From contig OZ024742.1 of the NCBI GenBank assembly GCA_964016885.1, positions 13,525,020 through 13,589,019 of the forward strand: a stretch of DNA of 64,000 nucleotides, written 5' to 3'. The position numbers and the translations under genes were made by a program. This document shows positions 30,168-45,300 of the stretch, piece by piece. Below the pieces are notes generated by a model, which saw nothing but the letters and a program-made list of their open reading frames with translations, was not told where the DNA came from and searched no databases. Position 1 is the first letter of the stretch, and each line of letters begins with the position of its first letter. The DNA comes from Eledone cirrhosa. Its lineage: Eukaryota > Mollusca > Cephalopoda > Octopoda > Eledonidae.

Positions 30168-31842
30168 CAGTGATATATAGATACACTGATGTACTATAGT
30201 ATACAGTGATATATAGATATACTGATGTATTATAGTATATAGTGATATTTAGATATACTGATGTACTATATTGTATAGTGATATATAGATACACTGATGT
30301 ACTATAGTGTACAGTGATATATAGATACACTGATGTACTATAGTATACAGTGATATATAGATATACTGATGTATTATAGTATATAGTGATATATAGATAC
30401 ACTGATGTACTATAGTATATAGTTATATATAGATATACTGATGTACTATAGTGTATAGTGATATATAGGTATACTGATGTACTATAGTATATAGTGATAT
30501 ATAGATACACCGATGTACTATAGTATATAGTGATATATAGATACACTGATGTACTATAGTATATAGTGATATATAGATATACTGATGTACTATAGTGTAT
30601 AGTGATATATAGATATACTGATGTACTATAGTGTATAGTGATATATAAATACACTGATGTACTATAGTGTACAGTGATATATAGATACACTGATATATTA
30701 TAGTACATATTGATATATAGATACACCGATGTACTATAGTATTTAGTGATATATAGATACAATGATGTACTGTAGTGTATAGTGATATATAGATACACTG
30801 ATGTACTATAGTATATAGTGATATATAGATAAACTGATGTACTATAGTATACAGTGATATATAGACATACTGATGTACTATAGTATATAGTGGTATATAG
30901 ATATACTGATGCACTATAGTGTATATCGATATATAGATATACTGATGTACTATAGTGTATAGTGATATATAGATATACTGATGTACTATAGTGTATAGTG
31001 ATATATAGATATACTGATGTACTATAGTGTATAGTGATATATAGATATACTGATGTACTATAGTATATAGTGATATATAGATATACTAATGTACTATAGT
31101 GTACAGTGATATATAGATACACTGATGTACTATAGTGTATAGTGATATAGAGATACACTGATGTACTATAGTATACAGTGATATATAGATATACTGATGT
31201 ACTATAGTGTATAGTTATATATAGATACACTGATGTACTATAGTGTACAATGATATATAGATACACTGATGTATTATAGTATATAGTGATATATAGATAC
31301 ACTGATGTACTATAGTATATAGTGATATATAGATATACTGATGTACTATAGGGTATAGTGATATATAGATATACTGATGTACTATAGTGTATAGTGATAT
31401 ATAGATATACTGATGTACTATAGTGTATAGTGATATATAGATATACTGATGTACTATAGTGTATAGTGATATATAGATATACTGATGTACTATAGTATAT
31501 AGTGATATATAGATATACTGATGTACTATAGTGTATAGTGATATATAGATACACTGATGTACTATAGTGTATAGTGATATATAGGTATACTGATGTACTA
31601 TAGTATATAGTGATATACAGATACACCGATGTACTATAGTATATAGTGATATATAGATACACTGATGTACTATAGTGTATAGTGATATATAGATATACTG
31701 ATGTACTATAGTGTATAGTGATATATAGATACACTGATGTACTATAGTGTACAGTGATATATAGATAAACTGATGTACTATAGTATACAGTGATATATAG
31801 ATATACTGATGTACTATAGTGTATAGTGATATATAGATACAC
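30168..31842 (+). repeat. Nested 3460-bp offset block, copy 1
   Basis: This block recurs at 33628-35302 and, through the 9872-bp duplication, again at 40040-41714 and 43500-45174. Shared rare monomers include ATTTAG, TATTGTATAG, AGTTATATATAG, ATATAAATACAC, TACATATTG, TATTTAGTG, ACTGTAGTG and TATATCGATAT. A few point differences are visible against the 33.6-kb copy, for example near 30400 (CACTG versus CATTG at 33860) and at 31711 (GTGTATAG versus CTGTATAG). This duplication is therefore older than the 9872-bp event. Confidence 0.83.
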
Positions 31843-33627
31843 TGATGTACTATAGTGTACAGTGATACATAGATACACTGATGTACTATAGAATATAGTG
31901 ATATATAGATACACTGATGTACTATAGTATATAGTGATATATATATATATATACTGATGTACTATAGCGTATAGTGATATATAGATATACTGATGTACTA
32001 TAGTGTATAGTGATATATAGATATACTGATCTACTATAGTATATAGTGATATATAGATACACTGATGTACTATAGTATACAGTGATATATAGATATACTG
32101 ATGTACTATAGTGTATAGTGATATATAGTTATACTGATGTACTATAGTGTATAGTGATATATAGATATACTGATGTACTATAGTATATAGTGATATATAG
32201 ATATGCTGGTGTACTATAGTGTACAGTGATATATAGATATACTGATGTACTATAGTGTATAGTGATATATATATACACTGATGTACTATAGTGTATAGTG
32301 ATATATAGATATACTGATGTACTATAGTATACAGTGATATATAGATACACTGATGTACTATAGTGTACAGTGATATATAGATATACTGATGTACTATAGT
32401 GTATAGTGATATATAGATACACTGATGTATTGTAGTGTACAGTGATATATAGATACACTGATGTACTATAGTGTACAGTGATATATAGATATACTGATGT
32501 ACTATAGTGTATAGTGGTATATTGATATACTGATGTACTATAGTGTATAGTGATATATAGATACACTGATGTACTATAGTATATAGTGATATATAGATAC
32601 ATTGATGTACTATAGTATATAGTGATATATAGATACACTGATGTACTATAGTGTACAGTCATATATAGATATACTGATATACTATAGTGTATAGTGATAT
32701 ATAGATACACTGATGTACTATAGTGTATAGTGATATATAGATACACTGATGTACTATAGTGTATAGTGATATATAGATATACTGATGTACTATAGTATAT
32801 AGTGATATATAGATATACTGATGTACTATAGTGTACAGTGATATATAGATACACTGATGTACTATAGTGTATAGTGATATATAGATACACTGATGTACTA
32901 TAGTGTATAGTGATATATAGATATACTGATGTACTATAGTGTATAGTGATATATAGATATACTGATGTACTATAGTGTATAGTGATATTTAGATATACTG
33001 ATGTACCATAGTGTATAGTGATATATAGATACACTGATGTACTATAGTGTATAGTGATATATAGATATACTGATGTACTATAGTGTATAGTGATATATAG
33101 ATACACTGATGTACTATAGTGTACAGTGATATATAGATACACTGATGTACTATAGTATATAGTGATATATAGATACATTGATGTACTATAGTATATAGTG
33201 ATATATAGATACACTGATGTACTATAGTGTACAGTCATATATAGATATACTGATGTACTATAGTGTATAGTGATATATAGATACACTGATGTACTATAGT
33301 GTATAGTGATATATAGATATACTGATGTACTATAGTGTATAGTGATATATAGATATACTGATGTACTATAGTGTATAGTGATATATAGACATACTGATGT
33401 ACTATAGTATATAGTGATATATAAGTATAATGATCTACTATAGTGTACAGTGATATATAGATACACTGATGTACTATAGTGTTTAGTGATATATAGATAT
33501 ACTGATGTACTATAGTGTATAGTGATATATAGATACACCGATGTACTATAGTATATAGTGATATATAGATACACTGATGTACTATAGTATATAGTGATAT
33601 ATAGATATACTGATGTACTATAGTGTA

Positions 33628-35302
33628 TAGTGATATATAGATACACTGATGTACTATAGTATACAGTGATATATAGATATACTGATGTATTATAGTATAT
33701 AGTGATATTTAGATATACTGATGTACTATATTGTATAGTGATATATAGATACACTGATGTACTATAGTGTACAGTGATATATAGATACACTGATGTACTA
33801 TAGTATACAGTGATATATAGATATACTGATGTATTATAGTATATAGTGATATATAGATACATTGATGTACTATAGTATATAGTTATATATAGATATACTG
33901 ATGTACTATAGTGTATAGTGATATATAGGTATACTGATGTACTATAGTATATAGTGATATATAGATACACCGATGTACTATAGTATATAGTGATATATAG
34001 ATACACTGATGTACTATAGTATATAGTGATATATAGATATACTGATGTACTATAGTGTATAGTGATATATAGATATACTGATGTACTATAGTGTATAGTG
34101 ATATATAAATACACTGATGTACTATAGTGTACAGTGATATATAGATACACTGATATATTATAGTACATATTGATATATAGATACACCGATGTACTATAGT
34201 ATTTAGTGATATATAGATACAATGATGTACTGTAGTGTATAGTGATATATAGATACACTGATGTACTATAGTATATAGTGATATATAGATAAACTGATGT
34301 ACTATAGTATACAGTGATATATAGACATACTGATGTACTATAGTATATAGTGGTATATAGATATACTGATGCACTATAGTGTATATCGATATATAGATAT
34401 ACTGATGTACTATAGTGTATAGTGATATATAGATATACTGATGTACTATAGTGTATAGTGATATATAGATATACTGATGTACTATAGTGTATAGTGATAT
34501 ATAGATATACTGATGTACTATAGTATATAGTGATATATAGATATACTAATGTACTATAGTGTACAGTGATATATAGATACACTGATGTACTATAGTGTAT
34601 AGTGATATAGAGATACACTGATGTACTATAGTATACAGTGATATATAGATATACTGATGTACTATAGTGTATAGTTATATATAGATACACTGATGTACTA
34701 TAGTGTACAATGATATATAGATACACTGATGTATTATAGTATATAGTGATATATAGATACACTGATGTACTATAGTATATAGTGATATATAGATATACTG
34801 ATGTACTATAGGGTATAGTGATATATAGATATACTGATGTACTATAGTGTATAGTGATATATAGATATACTGATGTACTATAGTGTATAGTGATATATAG
34901 ATATACTGATGTACTATAGTGTATAGTGATATATAGATATACTGATGTACTATAGTATATAGTGATATATAGATATACTGATGTACTATAGTGTATAGTG
35001 ATATATAGATACACTGATGTACTATAGTGTATAGTGATATATAGGTATACTGATGTACTATAGTATATAGTGATATACAGATACACCGATGTACTATAGT
35101 ATATAGTGATATATAGATACACTGATGTACTATAGTGTATAGTGATATATAGATATACTGATGTACTATACTGTATAGTGATATATAGATACACTGATGT
35201 ACTATAGTGTACAGTGATATATAGATAAACTGATGTACTATAGTATACAGTGATATATAGATATACTGATGTACTATAGTGTATAGTGATATATAGATAC
35301 AC
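33628..35302 (+). repeat. Nested 3460-bp offset block, copy 2
   Basis: Counterpart of 30168-31842 with the same ordered rare monomers and a few substitutions. Downstream of it the offset falls to 3386 because this side lacks two monomers and two AT bases. The GAATATAG monomer present near 31892 is missing at the matching place here. Confidence 0.82.
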
Positions 35303-35460
35303 TGATGTACTATAGTATATAGTGATATATATATATATACTGATGTACTATAGCGTATAGTGATATATAGATATACTGATGTACTATAGTGTATAGTGAT
35401 ATATAGATATACTGATCTACTATAGTATATAGTGATATATAGATACACTGATGTACTATA

Positions 35461-38400
35461 GTATACAGTGATATATAGATATACTGATGTACTATAGTGT
35501 ATAGTGATATATAGTTATACTGATGTACTATAGTGTATAGTGATATATAGATATACTGATGTACTATAGTATATAGTGATATATAGATACGCTGGTGTAC
35601 TATAGTATATAGTGATATATAGATATTCTGATGTACTATAGTGTATAGTGATATATAGATATACTGATGTACTATAGTGTACAGTGATATATAGATATAC
35701 TGATGTACTATAGTGTATAGTGATATATATATACACTGATGTACTATAGTGTATAGTGATATATAGATATACTGATGTACTATAGTATACAGTGATATAT
35801 AGATACACTGATGTACTATAGTGTACAGTGATATATAGATTTACTGATGTACTCTAGTGTACAGTGATATATAGATACACTGATGTACTATAGTGTACAG
35901 TGATATATATATATACTGATGTACTATAGTGTATAGTGGTATATTGATATACTGATGTACTATAGTGTATAGTGATATATAGATACACTGATGTATTGTA
36001 GTGTACAGTGATATATAGATACACTGATGTACTATAGTGTATAGTGATATATAGATATACTGATGTACTATAGTGTATAGTGGTATATTGATATACTGAT
36101 GTACTATAGTGTATAGTGATATATAGATACACTGATGTACTATAGTATATAGTGATATATAGATACATTGATGTACTATAGTATATAGTGATATATAGAT
36201 ACACTGATGTACTATAGTGTACAGTCATATATAGATATACTGATATACTATAGTGTATAGTGATATATAGATACACTGATGTACTATAGTATATAGTGAT
36301 ATATAGATACACTGATGTACTATAGCATACAGTGATATATAGATATACTGATGTACTATAGTATATAGTGATATATAGATATACTGATGTACTATAGTGT
36401 ATAGTGATATATAGATATACTGATGTACTATAGTTTATAGTGATATATAGATATACTGATGTACTATAGTGTATAGTGATATATAGATATACTGATGTAC
36501 TATAGTGTATAGTGATATATAGATATACTGATGTACTATAGTATATAGTGATATATAGATATACTGATGTACTATAGTGTATAGTGATATACAGATACAC
36601 TGATGTACTATAGTGTATAGTGATATATAGGTATACTGATGTACTATAGTATATAGTGATATACAGATACACCGATGTACTATAGTATATAGTGATATAT
36701 AGATACACTGATGTACTATAGTGTATAGTGATATATAGATATACTGATGTACTATACTGTATAGTGATATATAGATACACTGATGTACTATAGTGTACAG
36801 TGATATATAGATAAACTGATGTACTATAGTGTATAGTGATATATAGTTATACTGATGTACTATAGTGTATAGTGATATATAGATATACTGATGTACTATA
36901 GTATATAGTGATATATAGATACGCTGGTGTACTATAGTATATAGTGATATATAGATATTCTGATGTACTATAGTGTATAGTGATATATAGATATACTGAT
37001 GTACTATAGTGTACAGTGATATATAGATATACTGATGTACTATAGTGTATAGTGATATATATATACACTGATGTACTATAGTGTATAGTGATATATAGAT
37101 ATACTGATGTACTATAGTGTACAGTGATATATAGATACACTGATGTACTATAGTGTATAGTGATATATAGATATACTGATGTACTATAGTGTATAGTGAT
37201 ATATAGATACATTGATGTACTATAGTATATAGTGATATATAGATACACTGATGTACTATAGTGTATAGTGGTATATTGATATACTGATGTACTATAGTGT
37301 ATAGTGATATATAGATATACTGATGTACTATAGTGTATAGTGGTATATTGATATACTGATGTACTATAGTGTATAGTGATATATAGATACACTGATGTAC
37401 TATAGTATATAGTGATATATAGATACATTGATGTACTATAGTATATAGTGATATATAGATACACTGATGTACTATAGTGTACAGTCATATATAGATATAC
37501 TGATATACTATAGTGTATAGTGATATATAGATACACTGATGTACTATAGTATATAGTGATATATAGATACACTGATGTACTATAGCATACAGTGATATAT
37601 AGATATACTGATGTACTATAGTATATAGTGATATATAGATATACTGATGTACTATAGTGTATAGTGATATATAGATATACTGATGTACTATAGTTTATAG
37701 TGATATATAGATATACTGATGTACTATAGTGTATAGTGATATATAGATATACTGATGTACTATAGTGTATAGTGATATATAGATATACTGATGTACTATA
37801 GTATATAGTGATATATAGATATACTGATGTACTATAGTGTATAGTGATATACAGATACACTGATGTACTATAGTGTATAGTGATATATAGGTATACTGAT
37901 GTACTATAGTATATAGTGATATACAGATACACCGATGTACTATAGTATATAGTGATATATAGATACACTGATGTACTATAGTGTATAGTGATATATAGAT
38001 ATACTGATGTACTATACTGTATAGTGATATATAGATACACTGATGTACTATAGTGTACAGTGATATATAGATAAACTGATGTACTATAGTATACAGTGAT
38101 ATATAGATATACTGATGTACTATAGTGTATAGTGATATATAGATACACTGATGTACTATAGTATATAGTGATATATATATATATACTGATGTACTATAGC
38201 GTATAGTGATATATAGATATACTGATGTACTATAGTGTATAGTGATATATAGATATACTGATCTACTATAGTATTTAGTGATATATAGATACACTGATGT
38301 ACTATAGTATACAGTGATATATAGATATACTGATGTACTATAGTGTATAGTGATATATAGTTATACTGATGTACTATAGTGTATAGTGATATATAGATAT

Positions 38401-38690
38401 ACTGATGTACTATAGTATATAGTGATATATAGATACGCTGGTGTACTATAGTATATAGTGATATATAGATATTCTGATGTACTATAGTGTATAGTGATAT
38501 ATAGATATACTGATGTACTATAGTGTACAGTGATATATAGATATACTGATGTACTATAGTGTATAGTGATATATATATACACTGATGTACTATAGTGTAT
38601 AGTGATATATAGATATACTGATGTACTATAGTATACAGTGATATATAGATACACTGATGTACTATAGTGTACAGTGATATATAGATATAC
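35461..38690 (+). repeat. Three tandem units of about 1.3-1.5 kb marked by AGTTATACTG
   Basis: A rare monomer with T at position 25 (AGTTATACTG) occurs at 35515, 36847 and 38361, with an older relative at 32129. After it come GATACGCTGGTG, GATATTCTG, a TATATATACAC monomer and GTGGTATATTGATATAC monomers in a similar order. Spacings are 1332 and 1514 bp. Most of the first two units align at offsets of 1260-1332 bp, differing by whole monomers. The whole set is repeated 9872 bp downstream at 45387, 46719 and 48233. Confidence 0.8.
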
Positions 38691-39343
38691 TGATGTACTC
38701 TAGTGTACAGTGATATATAGATACACTGATGTACTATAGTGTATAGTGATATATAGATATACTGATGTACTATAGTGTATAGTGGTATATTGATATACTG
38801 ATGTACTATAGTGTATAGTGATATATAGATACACTGATGTACTATAGTATATAGTGATATATAGATACATTGATGTACTATAGTATATAGTGATATATAG
38901 ATACACTGATGTACTATAGTGTACAGTCATATATAGATATACTGATATACTATAGTGTATAGTGATATATAGATACACTGATGTACTATAGTGTATAGTG
39001 ATATATAGATACACTGATGTACTATAGTGTATAGTGATATATAGATATACTGATGTACTATAGTGTATAGTGATATATAGATATACTGATGTACTATAGT
39101 GTATAGTGATATATAGATATACTGATGTACTATAGTGTATAGTGATATATAGATATACTGATGTACTATAGTATATAGTGATATATAGATATACTGATGT
39201 ACTATAGTGTACAGTGATATATAGATACACTGATGTACTATAGTGTATAGTGATATATAGATACACTGATGTACTATAGTGTATAGCGATATATAGATAT
39301 ACTGATGTACTATAGTGTATAGTGATATATAGATATACTGATG

Positions 39344-42300
39344 TACTATAGTGTATAGTGATATATAGATACACTGATGTACTATAGTGTATAGTGATAT
39401 ATAGATACACTGATGTACTATAGTGTATAGTGATATATAGATATACTGATGTACTACAGTGTATAGTGATATATAGATATACTGATGTACTATAGTGTAT
39501 AGTGATATATAGATATACTGATGTATTATAGTATATAGTGATATATAGATATACTGATGTACTATAGTATATAGTGATATATAGATATACTGATGTACTA
39601 TAGTATATAGTGATATATAGATACAGTGATGTACTATAGCGTACAGTGATATATAGATATACTGATGTACTATAGTATATAGTGATATACAGATACACTG
39701 ATGTACTATAGTGTATAATGATATATAGATATACTGATGTACTATAGTGTATAGTGATATATAGATATACTGATATACTATAGAGTACAGAAATATATAG
39801 ATATTCTGATATACTATAGTGTATAGTGATATATAGATACACTGATGTACTATAGTGTATAGTGATATATAGATACACTGATGTACTATAGTGTATAGTG
39901 ATATATAGATATACTGATGTACTACAGTGTATAGTGATATATAGATATACTGATGTACTATAGTGTATAGTGATATATAGATATACTGATGTACTATAGT
40001 ATATAGTGATATATAGATATACTGATGTACTATAGTGTACAGTGATATATAGATACACTGATGTACTATAGTATACAGTGATATATAGATATACTGATGT
40101 ATTATAGTATATAGTGATATTTAGATATACTGATGTACTATATTGTATAGTGATATATAGATACACTGATGTACTATAGTGTACAGTGATATATAGATAC
40201 ACTGATGTACTATAGTATACAGTGATATATAGATATACTGATGTATTATAGTATATAGTGATATATAGATACACTGATGTACTATAGTATATAGTTATAT
40301 ATAGATATACTGATGTACTATAGTGTATAGTGATATATAGGTATACTGATGTACTATAGTATATAGTGATATATAGATACACCGATGTACTATAGTATAT
40401 AGTGATATATAGATACACTGATGTACTATAGTATATAGTGATATATAGATATACTGATGTACTATAGTGTATAGTGATATATAGATATACTGATGTACTA
40501 TAGTGTATAGTGATATATAAATACACTGATGTACTATAGTGTACAGTGATATATAGATACACTGATATATTATAGTACATATTGATATATAGATACACCG
40601 ATGTACTATAGTATTTAGTGATATATAGATACAATGATGTACTGTAGTGTATAGTGATATATAGATACACTGATGTACTATAGTATATAGTGATATATAG
40701 ATAAACTGATGTACTATAGTATACAGTGATATATAGACATACTGATGTACTATAGTATATAGTGGTATATAGATATACTGATGCACTATAGTGTATATCG
40801 ATATATAGATATACTGATGTACTATAGTGTATAGTGATATATAGATATACTGATGTACTATAGTGTATAGTGATATATAGATATACTGATGTACTATAGT
40901 GTATAGTGATATATAGATATACTGATGTACTATAGTATATAGTGATATATAGATATACTAATGTACTATAGTGTACAGTGATATATAGATACACTGATGT
41001 ACTATAGTGTATAGTGATATAGAGATACACTGATGTACTATAGTATACAGTGATATATAGATATACTGATGTACTATAGTGTATAGTTATATATAGATAC
41101 ACTGATGTACTATAGTGTACAATGATATATAGATACACTGATGTATTATAGTATATAGTGATATATAGATACACTGATGTACTATAGTATATAGTGATAT
41201 ATAGATATACTGATGTACTATAGGGTATAGTGATATATAGATATACTGATGTACTATAGTGTATAGTGATATATAGATATACTGATGTACTATAGTGTAT
41301 AGTGATATATAGATATACTGATGTACTATAGTGTATAGTGATATATAGATATACTGATGTACTATAGTATATAGTGATATATAGATATACTGATGTACTA
41401 TAGTGTATAGTGATATATAGATACACTGATGTACTATAGTGTATAGTGATATATAGGTATACTGATGTACTATAGTATATAGTGATATACAGATACACCG
41501 ATGTACTATAGTATATAGTGATATATAGATACACTGATGTACTATAGTGTATAGTGATATATAGATATACTGATGTACTATAGTGTATAGTGATATATAG
41601 ATACACTGATGTACTATAGTGTACAGTGATATATAGATAAACTGATGTACTATAGTATACAGTGATATATAGATATACTGATGTACTATAGTGTATAGTG
41701 ATATATAGATACACTGATGTACTATAGTGTACAGTGATACATAGATACACTGATGTACTATAGAATATAGTGATATATAGATACACTGATGTACTATAGT
41801 ATATAGTGATATATATATATATATACTGATGTACTATAGCGTATAGTGATATATAGATATACTGATGTACTATAGTGTATAGTGATATATAGATATACTG
41901 ATCTACTATAGTATATAGTGATATATAGATACACTGATGTACTATAGTATACAGTGATATATAGATATACTGATGTACTATAGTGTATAGTGATATATAG
42001 TTATACTGATGTACTATAGTGTATAGTGATATATAGATATACTGATGTACTATAGTATATAGTGATATATAGATATGCTGGTGTACTATAGTGTACAGTG
42101 ATATATAGATATACTGATGTACTATAGTGTATAGTGATATATATATACACTGATGTACTATAGTGTATAGTGATATATAGATATACTGATGTACTATAGT
42201 ATACAGTGATATATAGATACACTGATGTACTATAGTGTACAGTGATATATAGATATACTGATGTACTATAGTGTATAGTGATATATAGATACACTGATGT

Positions 42301-45300
42301 ATTGTAGTGTACAGTGATATATAGATACACTGATGTACTATAGTGTACAGTGATATATAGATATACTGATGTACTATAGTGTATAGTGGTATATTGATAT
42401 ACTGATGTACTATAGTGTATAGTGATATATAGATACACTGATGTACTATAGTATATAGTGATATATAGATACATTGATGTACTATAGTATATAGTGATAT
42501 ATAGATACACTGATGTACTATAGTGTACAGTCATATATAGATATACTGATATACTATAGTGTATAGTGATATATAGATACACTGATGTACTATAGTGTAT
42601 AGTGATATATAGATACACTGATGTACTATAGTGTATAGTGATATATAGATATACTGATGTACTATAGTATATAGTGATATATAGATATACTGATGTACTA
42701 TAGTGTACAGTGATATATAGATACACTGATGTACTATAGTGTATAGTGATATATAGATACACTGATGTACTATAGTGTATAGTGATATATAGATATACTG
42801 ATGTACTATAGTGTATAGTGATATATAGATATACTGATGTACTATAGTGTATAGTGATATTTAGATATACTGATGTACCATAGTGTATAGTGATATATAG
42901 ATACACTGATGTACTATAGTGTATAGTGATATATAGATATACTGATGTACTATAGTGTATAGTGATATATAGATACACTGATGTACTATAGTGTACAGTG
43001 ATATATAGATACACTGATGTACTATAGTATATAGTGATATATAGATACATTGATGTACTATAGTATATAGTGATATATAGATACACTGATGTACTATAGT
43101 GTACAGTCATATATAGATATACTGATGTACTATAGTGTATAGTGATATATAGATACACTGATGTACTATAGTGTATAGTGATATATAGATATACTGATGT
43201 ACTATAGTGTATAGTGATATATAGATATACTGATGTACTATAGTGTATAGTGATATATAGACATACTGATGTACTATAGTATATAGTGATATATAAGTAT
43301 AATGATCTACTATAGTGTACAGTGATATATAGATACACTGATGTACTATAGTGTTTAGTGATATATAGATATACTGATGTACTATAGTGTATAGTGATAT
43401 ATAGATACACCGATGTACTATAGTATATAGTGATATATAGATACACTGATGTACTATAGTATATAGTGATATATAGATATACTGATGTACTATAGTGTAT
43501 AGTGATATATAGATACACTGATGTACTATAGTATACAGTGATATATAGATATACTGATGTATTATAGTATATAGTGATATTTAGATATACTGATGTACTA
43601 TATTGTATAGTGATATATAGATACACTGATGTACTATAGTGTACAGTGATATATAGATACACTGATGTACTATAGTATACAGTGATATATAGATATACTG
43701 ATGTATTATAGTATATAGTGATATATAGATACATTGATGTACTATAGTATATAGTTATATATAGATATACTGATGTACTATAGTGTATAGTGATATATAG
43801 GTATACTGATGTACTATAGTATATAGTGATATATAGATACACCGATGTACTATAGTATATAGTGATATATAGATACACTGATGTACTATAGTATATAGTG
43901 ATATATAGATATACTGATGTACTATAGTGTATAGTGATATATAGATATACTGATGTACTATAGTGTATAGTGATATATAAATACACTGATGTACTATAGT
44001 GTACAGTGATATATAGATACACTGATATATTATAGTACATATTGATATATAGATACACCGATGTACTATAGTATTTAGTGATATATAGATACAATGATGT
44101 ACTGTAGTGTATAGTGATATATAGATACACTGATGTACTATAGTATATAGTGATATATAGATAAACTGATGTACTATAGTATACAGTGATATATAGACAT
44201 ACTGATGTACTATAGTATATAGTGGTATATAGATATACTGATGCACTATAGTGTATATCGATATATAGATATACTGATGTACTATAGTGTATAGTGATAT
44301 ATAGATATACTGATGTACTATAGTGTATAGTGATATATAGATATACTGATGTACTATAGTGTATAGTGATATATAGATATACTGATGTACTATAGTATAT
44401 AGTGATATATAGATATACTAATGTACTATAGTGTACAGTGATATATAGATACACTGATGTACTATAGTGTATAGTGATATAGAGATACACTGATGTACTA
44501 TAGTATACAGTGATATATAGATATACTGATGTACTATAGTGTATAGTTATATATAGATACACTGATGTACTATAGTGTACAATGATATATAGATACACTG
44601 ATGTATTATAGTATATAGTGATATATAGATACACTGATGTACTATAGTATATAGTGATATATAGATATACTGATGTACTATAGGGTATAGTGATATATAG
44701 ATATACTGATGTACTATAGTGTATAGTGATATATAGATATACTGATGTACTATAGTGTATAGTGATATATAGATATACTGATGTACTATAGTGTATAGTG
44801 ATATATAGATATACTGATGTACTATAGTATATAGTGATATATAGATATACTGATGTACTATAGTGTATAGTGATATATAGATACACTGATGTACTATAGT
44901 GTATAGTGATATATAGGTATACTGATGTACTATAGTATATAGTGATATACAGATACACCGATGTACTATAGTATATAGTGATATATAGATACACTGATGT
45001 ACTATAGTGTATAGTGATATATAGATATACTGATGTACTATACTGTATAGTGATATATAGATACACTGATGTACTATAGTGTACAGTGATATATAGATAA
45101 ACTGATGTACTATAGTATACAGTGATATATAGATATACTGATGTACTATAGTGTATAGTGATATATAGATACACTGATGTACTATAGTATATAGTGATAT
45201 ATATATATATACTGATGTACTATAGCGTATAGTGATATATAGATATACTGATGTACTATAGTGTATAGTGATATATAGATATACTGATCTACTATAGTAT

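Larger units (their letters stand above)
29472..39343 (+). repeat. 9872-bp tandem duplication, copy 1
   Basis: Sequence from 29472 matches the sequence 9872 bp downstream up to about 39364. No mismatch appeared in any segment I compared, including rare variants such as ATAAGTATAATGATCTAC (33421), GTTTAGTG (33481) and TACTGTATAG (35169). The period equals 274 monomers plus 8 bp. Immediately left of 29472 the sequence differs (CTGATATAC here, CTGATGTAC at the equivalent 39343), fixing the boundary to within about 20 bp. Inside lie older nested duplications with 3460-bp and roughly 1.3-1.5-kb offsets. It contains no gene. Confidence 0.92.
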
